Shown here piece by piece: positions 26,616-38,874 of a stretch of 64,000 nt of DNA. The stretch covers positions 2,108,001 to 2,172,000 of the forward strand of contig JAJTTP010000001.1 of NCBI GenBank assembly GCA_023313575.1. The letters are read 5' to 3'. Each line of letters begins with the position of its first letter. Position 1 is the first letter of the stretch. The notes beneath the pieces are model-generated. The model did no database searches. It saw nothing but the letters and a program-made list of their open reading frames with translations, and had not been told where the DNA came from. Both the position numbers and the translations under genes were made by a program. This DNA comes from Eutypella sp. D-1 (Eukaryota > Ascomycota > Sordariomycetes > Xylariales > Diatrypaceae).

Positions 26616-27446
26616 AGCCTCACGCATGTCGGAGGCAGCACATAGAGTCATTCCACTATTCTTTTCTCCAAGTCGATTTGTGTGTTTTCATGTTGAGCGG
26701 TAATGGATAGCATGGTGGATCAAAACATGGTTTTGGCGGCATCGGGAAGCCTTAACGAATGAGCGTTGGGGAAGGTTGATGATTATGCTGCTTTTTCTTT
26801 CTTTCTATTCCATCCCTTCTACGGGCATTTGGGTTTTTGGTCTTACGATGATACCTGGAGTTTGTCGGGCCTTTCTGATTCGGTTCTATTCTTGTTTTGT
26901 TTTTGTTTTTGTTTGCTTTCACTCCGCTCTTGAGAGATTTGAGCCTGTACTATTATCACCTCCTTCGTGAGGTGAGAACTTTATGATGATGAATGACCAT
27001 TTCCTACTCTTATTTAACGACTATGATGATACATACACTTTAGGTAGCATACATCTCTAATCGAATACACTCAGTCTTACACACTTACAACGCCCTTGCC
27101 TCAAGATCATGACCATTAATGAGATTATTTGAGATCAACGTACGTATATAACGAAAGCAGCTCATCCGCGAGACACTGCTCAAGGTTACCCATTCACCTA
27201 CAGATCCAGAGTACTCACCAACGAACTTGAAAATTCATCAGCAACGTATTTAGCATCTGATGTGCAGGCCTATCGCTGATAAGCGAACCCGAAGGTATTA
27301 ATGCTTGAAGACACAAGAACGCACATATTCTGGTGCAACCCCCCCCCCCCCCCCCCCACCGAAAATACATACGGATACATGACTATTTCCAAAAAGCAAA
27401 ATCAGAATGTCGTCCACCATTATCAACTCGGGGCAGGTAGGTGAAG
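26616..27446. other. Convergent intergenic region between lah and the Zn2Cys6 gene
   Basis: Both flanking genes end here, so the region should hold two 3' untranslated regions and polyadenylation sites. I see no gene. It contains T-rich stretches (26790-26925), a run of 19 C residues at 27339-27357, and AT-rich DNA between them. Confidence 0.6.
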
Positions 27447-30400
27447 TTAAACGCCCCATTCTGAGACGCCGGGACCGTTTCGATTCTGGCTATTGCGGTT
27501 GTTGTTGTTGCCGGCTCCAGAGACGGGGACGGGGACGTTGAACCCGTGCACACTCAGGCCGCCGTTGTGCGGGTCCGTGGGGAACAAGGCGTTCACGGTG
27601 TCCTAGATAGCAGATCATCATGAGTCAGAGCAGGGATAAACGATACGGCAACGAATACATCACAGGAAATCATCTTTAAAAATAAAAATAAAACATACCC
27701 AGTCGATCGTATCCATCACAGTGTCGGGGTCGGCAGCGCTGGGGGCGGAGGTGCCGGTTGCAGCTCCGGACATCATGCTTGGGCGCTGATACTGGCTCGA
27801 GGGCATGGGCATCGCCCATGCCGTCTGGCCGCCGTCCATCATCCCGCCTGAAAATGTCGTCATCATCTGCGATGTCAAGGTCGTCGGCCTTCCGGTTGCG
27901 GCTCCCGCCGCCTGCGGTACCTGTGCTATTGCCGTCGGCGGTGGTGCCATTTGCCCGGGGTCAGCCTTGACCGAGTCACCTTCGCCGTCCAAGGATCCTT
28001 GCCTCTGTGGATACCGCTGTCGCTGCTGCTGCTGCTGCTGCTGATGTTGATGCTGGTGCTGGTGCTGGTGTTGTTCCGGGGGCAGTAACCCCGCCTTCCC
28101 GATTCCCTCGGCAGCATTCCTGGCAGGAACAGAGCGCGCGACGTGGAGGGGTCCGCGCATCCTGCGCAGGCGGGTGTAGACGGCGGTGCGGTCCTGGACA
28201 TCGGCGAGGAGGCGGAGGACCTTCTGGCGGCGGGGGGCCCGAGCGTCGAGCCCGAAGACGTAGTCGAGGCAGGGCCAGATGCGGTCGGCGGCGTGGGTGG
28301 CCGGGCGGTGGTGGACCTCGGCGGCCAGCAGCAGCGCCGCCTGGTGCTGCTGGTAGGCGCCCGCGTACCAGCGGCGCGGCGCGAATGCCGTCGCCTCCCC
28401 GTCCGTCTCCAGTCGCATCGCCAGCTCCAGCACCATCACCCCCGACGTCACCAGCAGCTGGTTCAGCCGCGCGGGAAGCGCCGCCCCCGCGTTCAGGTGG
28501 TACGGGTGCAGCGCCATCACGTAGAGTCGGTACGTCAGTAGGTCCATTACGCACCGTGCGTACCGCCGCGCGGCGTCTGCGGGCGGCTCAGCAGGGGCAG
28601 AAGAGGAAGAGGAGGAGGGGTCAGGCCGCGAGCCGGAACCGCATAGGATCTTGTCGTACTTGTGCGACAGTCGGCGCCGGAAGTGCTCGATCTTCGCCAG
28701 CACCGCTGTCAGTGTCGTCTTACGGCTCTCGAGCCTGCGCCTATCAAGCCATACTGCCGGGCGACGAACCACGGTGGTGGTTCCCCTTTGGTCAGCCCAT
28801 ATTCATTCCTTTCGCCGCGTCACTCTTTCACATACGTCATGCTGAAATAAAACAGCATATCCAGACAGGTCGATGAAGGGGGAAAAAATAGAACCGAAAA
28901 GTCTGACTCACTGATCCTCATCATCTCATTGATCTCGAACCTGATAATCGGGAGGGTATTGGGGGTCCAGCGGGCGGCGCAGCGGTCGGCGGGAGGGGCG
29001 GCCTCGTGCGTGATCTCGGCGTCGTCGCAGTTGAGCGGCAGCCGAGCATCGTATTCGTCGCGGCGGATGACGGGGCGCGGGCCCTGCGCCTCGCACGTCC
29101 GGATGTCCAGGAAGCACAGCTGATGCCACAACACGCGCCGCACGTGCGTCTCCAGCGGCGTCAGCCCGTACTCCTCCCCGTCCCGGTGCAGGCCCATGCA
29201 CTCCGCCATCCGCACCGCCGTGCCCACCAGCACCGAGTGCGCCCGCGAGATCTCGGAGCGGCAGAGGGCGAGCTTCGAGAAAGATGGGTTTAGGCATTAG
29301 TTATTATGTTTCGGGAAGGTAGGGGGGGGGTGAGGGGGGAAACGACATTAATGAGGGAAGGGTCTTACTAGATACATGACAAAAGCCTGCATCGTCTCCA
29401 GCTTCGTGGTCCGTAATAAGTTCGCTCGACTTAACGCCGATTCAGTACCAATTTTGAGACTTGATAGCTACTTAGGCAAAGGAAAATTAGCAAGTAATCG
29501 CCGTTGATATATCATGTTTTTACCCTTTCTGGGGATGGGAGGTATCACGAAGCAATTCGTGCCAGCCGAACAGCCCGAGGAGAAGCTATACCCTGCCAGC
29601 AGCGATGGGTACATCACAACCCCGGGTGGGGGGACGACGCCAGTTCCGACTCACCCAGTTATTCTTCGGAACGCCGCACATCTCGGCAAGCACGGTGTTC
29701 TCGTCCATACTCACGATACCGCTGAACATAGCGGCGAACACGACGGCCTGGACGGAGGGCCGGGGCTCGAAGCCGGCGCCAATCTCGTCCCAGAACCCTG
29801 CATACGTCGACTCGAGGGAGGGCCGGTGGGAGCAGGGCGCCACCGGATGCACCGCGGCGAAGTACTGCGTCATCAGCCGGTTCGCGGCTTCCCGATACGG
29901 TAGGAACTGCAAGACCGGCGGCTGGTCCGTGGCCTGTCCGAACACAAATCCGCTCGTCGGCACGATATACTGGTCCCCCGGCTGCAGGTACTCAGGCAAT
30001 GACCCCTCGGAAATACCGCCGTCTGACATGCTGTCGAAGGGGTCCGCTGATGCTGGGGGCGGACGCTGGTTTGATATAGAGGCGGAGATCTACCGTTTCT
30101 TGCATGTTAGATAGGAGGACGAGCTTAGCATGGGCAAAGGGGGCGAAGTAGAAAAGAAAGGAAGTTCGCTTATGGTATCCATCTATGCTTTCTCCCCCCC
30201 TAGTCTCCTTTTTTCCTAACGATAGGAAACGTCTGCTCGTACCTCCTCGGAGATTCTCGGCCTTGAGAGCCCGCCGATCCGCTCGGTGATGCGCATCTTG
30301 CCTATGCGGACGCCCAGATCCATCGCGTCGCCCACGTCGTCCGCGTCGTCATCGTACGTCAGATCCAGGGCCACGAGCGGCGTGCACTCAAGGTCGCGCT

Positions 30401-31022
30401 CCTCGTCGCCGCAGTCATCTCCGACTTCGTCAGCCACTATCCCAGCGTCGCCAGCTTTCCTCCCGCTACTATTTTCCCGTCGCCCGATATCCGGCCCTCT
30501 CCCCCCGAAGTCTTCCCCGGCACCGTCGCCTCCCCTCAGGCCCCTCCAGTCCCACGAGGTGGGCAGCGACGACGCCGACGCCGACGCCGACCTCGCGACA
30601 TCACGCTCGAGCTGTCTTTCAAGGGTGCCTTGCTTTTCCTTGATCTCGGCGAGCCGCAGCTGGCCGGCCTGGTCGAGCCGCGGCCCGATATACAGGCACT
30701 CCCGGTCTGCCTTGACGCAGTTGATGCACGACGGCGTCGCCTTTGAGCACCGGATCTTGCGCTGCCGGCACGGGAGACATGAGTGTATCATGCGGTTTCG
30801 CCGTCGGACGGGCTTCGTAGGGGCAGGGGCATGGGTAGGGGTAGGGGTAGGGGCCGGGGTCTGGTTCGGTAATGTCGGTGTTTGGGTTAGGGTTGCGTTG
30901 TAGGCGGTCCCTCCCCCACCTTCGCCGCCATTGTTCTCCTCGGGGCCGACAGGGGCTGCGGTAGGTGGTGGTGGTGGTTGTGGTGTTGAGGTGCATACCC
31001 TGGCCGTGCCCTGACCCTCCAT
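27447..31022 (-). CDS. Zn2Cys6 transcription factor with fungal_trans domain
   Basis: Six exons on the minus strand: 31022-30243, 30089-29655, 29467-29369, 29272-28912, 28753-27699 and 27602-27447, giving 961 aa. A binuclear zinc cluster lies at residues 82-109 with Cys 82, 85, 92, 99, 102 and 109 (C-X2-C-X6-C-X6-C-X2-C-X6-C), preceded by a Pro/Thr-rich disordered stretch and the basic RRRNR. The middle homology region (fungal_trans, PF04082 type) spans exons 2-5, with the landmarks ALSRANLLRTTKLETMQAFV, CRSEISRAHSVLVG and AECMGLHRDG. Exon 5 also encodes a His/Gln repeat (28021-28075). Family members are nuclear DNA-binding regulators; the target pathway cannot be read from sequence. The ATG at 31022 follows an in-frame TAG eight codons upstream. 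The last acceptor of exon 5 (28754-28755) was chosen because it restores the conserved IIWLDRRRLESRKTTLTAVL; the nearer CAG would put a stop in frame. Confidence 0.9.
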
Positions 31023-33234
31023 CACGACTGACAGTTCGGTGAGCTATACCTAGTTATCCTATTTCTGGACAGGACATGTAGGCGCCAAGATTGGCGGTGG
31101 ATGGGTAGCAAGTGGGTTGCGTTTACCGTACTACTTTGGAACAGGCTTAACACCTCTGTCTTCCTGTGACTTCACCTTACTCAGCTTCAAGTATGCTGGT
31201 TACCGCGGGAGGATAGACAGGCATATGGATCGATAGATGAACAGATAGATCAAGCAGATCAGATAGATTAGTCCCGAACGCCGGTTCGGATTTGCAAAGC
31301 ACGAGATCCTGCCGCTAGCCGGACGCCCGGATCTAAAGCTGCGAGGCCCAGAGAACGAGCGCGGGCCGGCAGGGTTGGTAGGGCAGGTACTCGCTTTCTC
31401 GTGCCAAGGCGTGTCAGCACATACGGGCGTAAAGCAAACAATGGGGGACCGGATGAATCAGGCGTGGTGGCCGGTGCGTGATGGGAGCGAAGGACTAGGT
31501 TACCACGCGGAACTAAAGGTTCAAGGGGGGCCTGCAAACTTTGATACAGATATATATATATAAATATCTAGACACATAGACACATAGATACATAAACATA
31601 TACGTATACCGGAAAAAAACATCCCCAAGTCCTGCGTTGGCGATCTATTTCCCAGCTCGCTTAAGAAGAGACGTACGGGCTCGCTATAGGTCTCCTTCTC
31701 CTCCCTCGTCCTATTCGAGCCGCGCCCTACTACGCCAACGAAATGATGAGCTGTGCCCCCTTATTTCGCGAGTCGCCGCCACGAGGACGGAAATAGGGGT
31801 GCGGAGGAGAGCGGAGTTGGGCGAGTAGAGAGAGGGGGAAGGGCTGCCTCGACTGACTGGATTGGAGGAAAGCGTGGACTTAGTCTGTGAGAGCTGCCTA
31901 CCAGGGTACTTCCATGCATGCTACATGGTGCAAGCTACATGGCTGCGTGCTCTACCGACCCAGAGACTCGGGAGGGAGGTTGTGCCGAGGTTGAATCTCC
32001 TCTTTTGAGGGAAGTAGGCCAAAGCACAGAAAGAGTAATAGGAGATGGAGAACCCAGGCTAAACTGTGCAGGCAGTATGCGCGTTACCAGCCTTCTACAT
32101 GCTGAGTGCCGTTGGCAGGGCGCGCGCAGGTCAGGCAGAGAGGTATCGATCATTCGAGTTGTCAAAGACCGTTTCTTCCTCCTCCCTTTCTCGGGTGTAC
32201 AGGGTTTTACCCAGTCGGCGCAACCGTGAGCGACCCCATCGTCCAATGTCATCAGGTAAGCAGCACAGTACCTTGTGCGCCCGTGCCGGTGAGGTAACTT
32301 CTCGACGCTCTGGGACGGACTCGCTAGACTCGAGGCCACTCTGCTCCGCCTCTCAACCAACCAACTTTGTTCGGGGGACCCAGCAGCACCTTGTAGGAAC
32401 CCACAGCTACTCTTTTTTAAGCTTCGCGGCGTCGTATCCGGGTCACACAGCGAGGTCATGCTCGCTTTAATTAGGCCGCGTCGAACCAAGTACCCGGGAA
32501 CACCTACATAAGGTACGTACAGTACGGCGGCAGGTAGGTACGGCAGGGTGTCGCGAGAGAAAAGGGAAAAAAGGACAGGGGTGGGTGCCGGGACACAGAG
32601 GGATTTCAGAGACAAAAAAGGAGTTCGCACAAAACCGAACGATGGCAACGGTATAGCGAGAACGAAAAGGGCTGTGTCGCATCCAGCTGTACCGCATCGA
32701 GATAAGGCGGCGGCCAGGTGACATCTAATTTGGCTCCTCCAGTGGCTTATGGTGTTTATGCCTGCCTTGTCTGCCTTCCCCCCACTCTGGGAGAGGGCAG
32801 ACGAGAGCGTGCACTCGCCATTAGGTCGAGAAGAGCGAAAGCCCTGACCCTGAACTGTCGTGGAACGGAGCACAAGGCAAGGTGGTACGTTTTTTTTCTT
32901 CTCTACTTCCTTTCCTCCAGCGAGAGCATGCAGGCGATTTGCCAATCACCGTTGACGCCGCCGCCTCGCTAGCGAAAATTCTATCTGGGGGCCGGGGTGA
33001 CCATTGGATGATGACACGAGAAAGGGATCTTGTACCTGATGTGACTTCTTAATTCCAAGAACATGCAGTGTTTAGTCTGGTATTGTAACAGGTTATTGTC
33101 AATGAGTATGTACAGGAACCCCCCTTCCCCCGCCCTCCCCTGATGCGTATTCAGACCATTCATCGAATTCTGAGACATGGTATGGCCCTGAGGTTAGGCG
33201 GTTCTGACCAGTCCTGGCTGTATGAGGAGGCACG
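31023..33234. other. Upstream region of the Zn2Cys6 gene
   Basis: About 2.2 kb between the 5' end of the regulator and the 3' end of the mitochondrial-type gene; both genes are on the minus strand. It carries GATA-rich tracts at about 31198-31272 and an AT/CATAGA-rich tract at 31545-31605, which could bind GATA factors or simply be microsatellite. A 336-codon open frame on the minus strand (31935-32945) begins with TTG and looks non-coding. No gene is supported. Confidence 0.5.
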
Positions 33235-35406
33235 CTAGAAAAGTTCCCATTGTGCACCCCAGCTAGGCGAGTTGCGATAGCTTCGGCGCTTCATCATAGC
33301 CACGAAATTCCGTCGTCTCCACTGCTGGAGAGTCAACTGAAGTCTCGTCGCCACATCAACGCCTGCATATCTGTGGACTTTTCTCAGAACCCATATGATG
33401 CGGCTAGTCCTCCCGGCTCTGCCTTGGGCCAGATCCCTCGTGACGTTATGTATAAGGCCTCGGAGGACGAGAGGGGGCACGGGAGCGTTGTGGTAGCGGA
33501 AGTAATGAATACACCATGTAACTAATCTGAGACCCTCCCGATTTGAAAGATGCGGTGACGTTGCGAGTGTATGTGCTAGCCTAGCGACCTTTTGTATTTG
33601 CCGAGTTGTGATGGCCGGTGTTCTGTGTATGCGACTCGTCCACATCTTTGCTCGCGACTTTGGTACAACAGCCATAGCATAAAGCAGTTTTCGGGGCCTT
33701 CGTATGGGAGCATGTAGAAGTTCTTTGATTGCTTGCGTTCCAAATTCCGAGATCCAGAAGTCCTGGCCCTGCTTTATGCACTCATCATACAGAGACCAAA
33801 TCCTGAGAGCCAGATGAGGATGCCTGATTCCAATAGCAAGGTTTATCAAGGGTCTAGCGTCAGTCTTAATTGCTTTAGTGAAATCCTTCACAAGTCTGAA
33901 CATGTCCTGGTTTCGACTAAGGCCTTCGAGGAACCGGCACATATCCTGGATATATTCGAACTGTCCCGCTTTCCAAAATCTGGTGCATAGGTCAGTGTAG
34001 CAGGTAAACGAGTCTGTTTCGGTGGACTCTACGGGCTCGTAAAGACCAGTACCTGTCAAGCGTCCCTGCTTTTTCCGGCATAGAGCTAGGTATAGCTGGC
34101 GTATGTCGGACCTAGTGAGAGGCGAAGTAAATGTGTCGAGCGTAGCACTAACACGAAAAAAGTATTCGCGGCTGATGTTGGGCATCCGGAGCAGAACGTA
34201 TAGCCAACTTAAACGGCTCCGTTCGTAGTCGGGGTCCCAGCCCACACGGCAAAATACCTCCTCGGTTGCAGCAGCGAGAATGTCGGCGTTGCGATCTGGG
34301 TCAAGAGCTTGCAGAGCATCCTTAATTTTGTTCGCCTGCCGCGCTAGGGAGTCGTCTTGGCGCCCCTGCGCGCAGAGGGTAAGATGGGTCTCGATATTGG
34401 CGAGAATGCCCGAAGAAACGGCATTTAAATAATCCTTAGGAATGAGTGCCATGACCTCTCCAAATATGCGAAGACCGTTCCGCCTGATCTCAGAAATGCC
34501 CATTAACAACTCGTTCCAAGAGCGTACATCAAATGTCGCATGTCCGTTGGACATGCGCGCAGACAGTCCCTCTATCATCGTCTCGGACAACAGGAACTTT
34601 ATGTCATCCACGCGTCTTTGTAAGCCAGTCTCGCCTAAGAATCCCACAGCTTTAGGTAAACTCGCTCTTATATATCGGGATATAAGACATATGGTGTCAT
34701 CCGAAAACCAGCCGTTGGCCAGGCACCAACTAAAAGCCCGACAGAACCGGCCGAAGTTCGGCGTTGCCGTAAAGTTTGTATATATGTACACATCAGGTTT
34801 CAAAATGTTCAGAGCTTTGTCCGCAATTTCTCGGGCACTGGTATTCGTGTTCCAGGGTATGGGTGGAGACTGTTCCGCAAGCACTTCTGTCTCGTCTGGC
34901 ACGGCTTTCTCGAGCTCTACTGCGGATGCTGACGCGCATGTCTCCGCAAAGTCGGGTGTCGGTCCCGGTCCCGGTTCCGGTTCCGGTTCCGGGCCAGCAG
35001 GCATCCAATTTGAGATTATGTCGTCCAAGGCCTGTCTTTTGTCGGCTGGGGCCTGGTTTCCTTGGGCCTGGGCGTGTCGCGAAGGGGGATTTTGGAGGGT
35101 GGGAGGCTGCCACTTCCATTGGGTTAGGTCGACAGAATTGGCGATTTCCCATAACGGTGCCCCAGCTGATTGTTGCCCGAAACTCAACTCGCCCATATTT
35201 CTTTTACCCATCCTTCGTCTGCTTTCAAGTGGCCCTGGAGTGGAGGAGGCATGTCGTATGGAGACTCTTGCGGCGGCTCTGGAGACGGCGCAATATCGCT
35301 CGAATGCGACGTTCAAGGCGTGGTCGGAGATCCAGATGCTATCGCATGGCGTAAGGGCGTGGCGGCGAAAGATTCGACAACATTGTGATGTCGGGGTGAG
35401 GGACAT
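33235..35406 (-). CDS. Probable mitochondrial helical-repeat protein
   Basis: One uninterrupted frame of 723 aa starting at ATG 35406. I do not recognise a named family with certainty. The N-terminus is rich in Arg, Ser and Ala with few acidic residues (CCRIFRRHAL, AAARVSIRHASS), as in mitochondrial presequences. A low-complexity linker of Glu-Pro/Gly-Pro pairs follows near residues 145-160, then some 500 residues of predicted helices without obvious transmembrane segments. The C-terminus, with WVLRKVHRYAGVDVA and a basic WRRRNF motif, resembles fungal pentatricopeptide-like or mitochondrial expression factors that act on organellar RNA. That function is inference. It is divergent from the uroporphyrinogen decarboxylase gene with about 1 kb between starts. 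Confidence 0.8.
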   Translation of the reverse strand: MSLTPTSQCCRIFRRHALTPCDSIWISDHALNVAFERYCAVSRAAARVSIRHASSTPGPLESRRRMGKRNMGELSFGQQSAGAPLWEIANSVDLTQWKWQPPTLQNPPSRHAQAQGNQAPADKRQALDDIISNWMPAGPEPEPEPGPGPTPDFAETCASASAVELEKAVPDETEVLAEQSPPIPWNTNTSAREIADKALNILKPDVYIYTNFTATPNFGRFCRAFSWCLANGWFSDDTICLISRYIRASLPKAVGFLGETGLQRRVDDIKFLLSETMIEGLSARMSNGHATFDVRSWNELLMGISEIRRNGLRIFGEVMALIPKDYLNAVSSGILANIETHLTLCAQGRQDDSLARQANKIKDALQALDPDRNADILAAATEEVFCRVGWDPDYERSRLSWLYVLLRMPNISREYFFRVSATLDTFTSPLTRSDIRQLYLALCRKKQGRLTGTGLYEPVESTETDSFTCYTDLCTRFWKAGQFEYIQDMCRFLEGLSRNQDMFRLVKDFTKAIKTDARPLINLAIGIRHPHLALRIWSLYDECIKQGQDFWISEFGTQAIKELLHAPIRRPRKLLYAMAVVPKSRAKMWTSRIHRTPAITTRQIQKVARLAHTLATSPHLSNREGLRLVTWCIHYFRYHNAPVPPLVLRGLIHNVTRDLAQGRAGRTSRIIWVLRKVHRYAGVDVATRLQLTLQQWRRRNFVAMMKRRSYRNSPSWGAQWELF

Positions 35407-36424
35407 TTAGCTCGGACGGAGATAATAGATCTCATCGACATAAAGTCTCAACGGTGAAAGAAAAGAAAACATAGATAGCCCTAGCTGAAGAGGTCCCAAA
35501 ATTATACCTCATATGTGAATACTGATCAAGATGAGAGAGGACCTCGGGAGCGCAATGACCCCTCGAACCCCTCGAATCCACTAGTCCCGTCTATGGTCCC
35601 GTCTATAGTCCCGTCCACTTATGGAAGAGGAAAGGGAAGGGGGGAAAAAGAAAAGAAAAATGGAAAATGAATAGAACGCGGATCAAGGATGATAATCCTA
35701 CTTCATGCTAGCTATTTTATTGGCTATTCATGGACTGCTTGTGGTAGTTTGGGCATTGAGTCTTTAGGATATGTATTGGATATAGTCAACTATCCTGAGA
35801 TATTAAGTAAGTAAATCGACGAATTATAGGTAAATTATAGTCGTTTAGAAGTCGAAATCGAAGGTTTGAAGTCAATTAGATAAGCTCTCAGTGGTTAAAG
35901 CCCGAGTACACTAACCTTGGAAAGCTTACTTACCCAAAGAGGTAATTAGTTGAGCTGAGAGCTTATCCCTCTATCTTATCGATATTGATAAGATAGCTCC
36001 AGCTACGGAGTACATACTCTACGTAGGGCAGCTGCTCGGGATACCAGTTGCCCCTCCATGACATACTTAGTAAGTACTTCAGATAGATATTGTCCCAGGC
36101 TTACCAGGTAGAAATTATCATAGCGGGGTAGGTATTCGGCCATGAATACTTCTAATAATTCTAAAGTTATATTTATGTAATTGGAAGAGAACGGGAATAA
36201 AGTTAGGTCTCAACCTCGGAAGTCCCGAGGTCCGTCGATGTGTATTTAAGTACCTGGGTTCCATCCAGGTTTACAGCATACGTATGTATACTCGTAAACC
36301 TTAGAGTACTTAATTCAATACAGTAAACACTCCATACCTAGGTACCTTGGTTTATTGGTTTTTCGAGTTCCCGAATTGAATTTCTGGACTCTTTACCCTC
36401 GCATCGCAGGACAATACCGACATC
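35407..36424. promoter_or_regulatory. Divergent promoter region, mitochondrial-type gene and hem12
   Basis: This 1018-bp spacer separates the starts of two divergent genes and must hold both promoters. Most of it is AT-rich (35700-36350). It contains the palindromic word ACCTAGGTACC at about 36336-36349. No ORF is supported, and I could not assign specific factor sites with confidence. Confidence 0.5.
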
Positions 36425-37850
36425 ATGACGGGCGACTTTGAACCACTGAAGAATGACTTGATTCTAAGAACAGCATGGGGTTAGTTATCCAGCCCCAAGT
36501 AACAGTTTCCTATGGTCTTCCTTTAGCTAGTTCCATTCATCTTGGAGATAAGTTGGATAATTTGGAATTTGGCTACTGACAAACGATACTTGATGATATC
36601 ATCATATAGGCCAACAGGTCGAGAGGGCCCCTGTCTGGATAATGCGACAAGGTATGCTTCTCTTCAGATCTTTTTCAGACCTTATTGCGCATTACTCAAC
36701 TTGTAACAGCCGGTCGATATCTCCCCGAGTATCATGAAGCCAAGGGCAACCGCGATTTCTTCGAGTGCTGCCGTGATCCCGAGGTCGCCTCCACCTTGAC
36801 ACTCCAACCCATTGATCGCTTTGATGGCCTGATAGACTCCGCTATCATATTCTCCGACATCCTTGTCGTGCCCCAGGCCCTCGGCATGGTCGTCGAGATG
36901 GTCGATAAGAAGGGTCCCCACTTCCCCGAACCCCTGAAGAATCCCAACGATGGCCAGTACGAGAAGGTCCTAGCGAAGGACGTCGATGTCGCTGCTGAGC
37001 TCGACTACGTCTACAAAGCCATCACTCTCACGAGGAAGAAGCTGAAGGGTCGGGTGCCCCTCATCGGATTCTGTGGCGCCCCCTGGACCCTCTTCTGTTA
37101 CATGGTCGAGGGCGGAGGCACGAAGCTGTTCGTTGAGAGCAAGAAGTGGATATATCTCTATCCTGAGGAGTCCAAGGCCTTGCTGCAGAAGATCGCCGAG
37201 ATCTGTGTAGAGTACCTGGCATTACAAGTCAAAGCCGGAGCTCAGGTGAGAGCTTAGACCTCGCGGGAGAGGGATAGGTTGATTGCTAACTGCCCCCGTC
37301 TAGCTGGTGCAAGTCTTCGACTCCTGGGCTGGCGAGCTTTCACCCTCCACTTTCAAACAGTTCAGCGAACCGTTCCTAGCTCACATATCAAAGCACCTAC
37401 CCATCCGGTTGAAAGAACTCGGGTTGGACCAGGTCCCCATGATCGTATTCCCCAAGGGGGCAAACCAGGTCTTGGATTCTGTATGCAACCTAGGATACCA
37501 CGTCGTCGGACTCGACTGGCTCATCGAACCTTCCGAAGCCGTCAAAATCCGGGGAGATCGCCCCGTCGTCTTCCAGGGTAACGCGGATCCCGGTGTATTG
37601 TACGGCACGGAAAAGTCGATATCAGAGACCGTCGAGCAGATGGTTAATGGCTTTGGCGGGGGGAAGAAGGGCTGGATAGCCAATCTCGGTCACGGTAGGT
37701 CGAACATTATGCTGCTCAACCCCCTATATATATATAAAGTGTGGTCAACGTTGCTAATACAGATGTTATTTTACAGGTGTCACACCTTTCGTTAAGCCGG
37801 AGGCCCTGAAACTGTATCTGTCAGAAATCCGTCGTTTAACGGAACGGTGA
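36425..37850 (+). CDS. hem12: Uroporphyrinogen decarboxylase
   Basis: Five exons: 36425-36479, 36610-36651, 36710-37245, 37304-37694 and 37777-37850, giving 365 aa, the usual length. The enzyme removes the four acetate carboxyls of uroporphyrinogen III to give coproporphyrinogen III, the fifth step of haem synthesis, in the cytosol as a homodimer without cofactor. Signature 1 (VWIMRQAGR) is at residues 27-35. The catalytic Asp, in FSDIL, is Asp82, equivalent to human Asp86. Signature 2 ([17 protein letters not shown]) begins at residue 152. Later conserved parts include [11 protein letters not shown] and GLDWLIEP. All introns have clear acceptors (ATAG, ACAG, CTAG, ACAG); the first donor is GTTAGT. 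The first two coding exons are tiny (55 and 42 nt). It appears complete and functional. Confidence 0.96.
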
Positions 37851-38874
37851 CGGTAGCGCCCTAGGCACTCTGGCACTGAAGGCACGTCCACTCCATGCGT
37901 ATACCCGGGAAACTCTTACTGTTTAGGGTCCATGGACATTAGACCTATAATTGGTGTCTGTCAGGACATCATTCGGGTCTCGGGGAGAAAAAGAATGATT
38001 TTTATATAGAAGTATATATGAAATCCTGTACATAGTAAGCCAGGAGAAAATGGTGGTCCCCCTGTGGGAGAAATCTCATTTTTCGTAGCATGCGACATGC
38101 TCGCCTATAACAAGCGTCTAGCATTCGGACCTTAAGAATTTCGATGTTCAATTAGCCACTTGCATCGGTAACTAAGCCATATCAATTGTGCTGCTATAGC
38201 TTGAAAGAGGATCACCTAACCGAGGCTCATGTTGTCAGCTCACTAGCTCCCAGCTCATCGGTAACCTTGGCCTCTTACACTTCAGTCAAAGCCGTACAAG
38301 TTATTAAGACTATACGGCTGCTATAAAGTTATCCAAACCCGCGAAAGCCAGCATTGTCCTTGCTGGTCTTAGGAATACAATCAACCAACTCACATCGACG
38401 GACAAAGGAAACTTGCCATGTGAGGCTCGGTTACGGAATACGAAAATAAACCCACGTGCCCAACCCTATCCGAGCACTTGTCTCGAACAAAGAACCTCAT
38501 GACATCAGACATGGCTTTCCAACGGGCATATTTAGTGCTGGTGTCGGAGCTATAGATTTCATGTCTCCTCCTGGTTATCACCTCATCTACCCACTTGCCG
38601 ATTATCAACAGGATTGTTCATTCTACAAGTCCGCACCTAACTATAGCAGCGCTATTCACTCCTTAGTCTTCTACGTCGCTCCTTCAAACTCAAATTTGAT
38701 ACAACCTATCCTCTTCTGTTGATTTCTGTCTGTAATCGCGACTTTTCTTCCAAGCTGACCTCTTTTTGCTCATTTACTCCTTATCACTGCCCTTCCTTTT
38801 CTTTTCTCCACCCATCTATTCTTTCCTCACTACCTCTCTCCGAATCCCCCTCCCCCCCTCCTCCCACCCCCAGC
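37851..38874. other. Intergenic region downstream of hem12
   Basis: About 1 kb without a supported gene. The first part should hold the hem12 3' end. The last 160 bases (about 38715-38870) are strongly pyrimidine-rich (CTTTTCTTTTCTCC-like), typical of a fungal core promoter and leader just upstream of the next ATG at 38875. Confidence 0.5.

Noticed and set aside
28007..28876. 289-codon plus-strand frame opposite the Zn2Cys6 gene
   Set aside because: Its Arg/Gly/Pro-rich translation is the reverse-strand shadow of GC-rich exon 5 and its intron.
31935..32945. 336-codon minus-strand open frame upstream of the Zn2Cys6 gene
   Set aside because: It starts with TTG, has no ATG in its first half, and its translation shows no family or domain pattern. 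It is probably open by chance in the upstream region.
34442..35410. 322-codon plus-strand frame opposite the mitochondrial-type gene
   Set aside because: The opposite frame covers the whole 723-codon gene with a plausible protein, and this one has no recognisable features.
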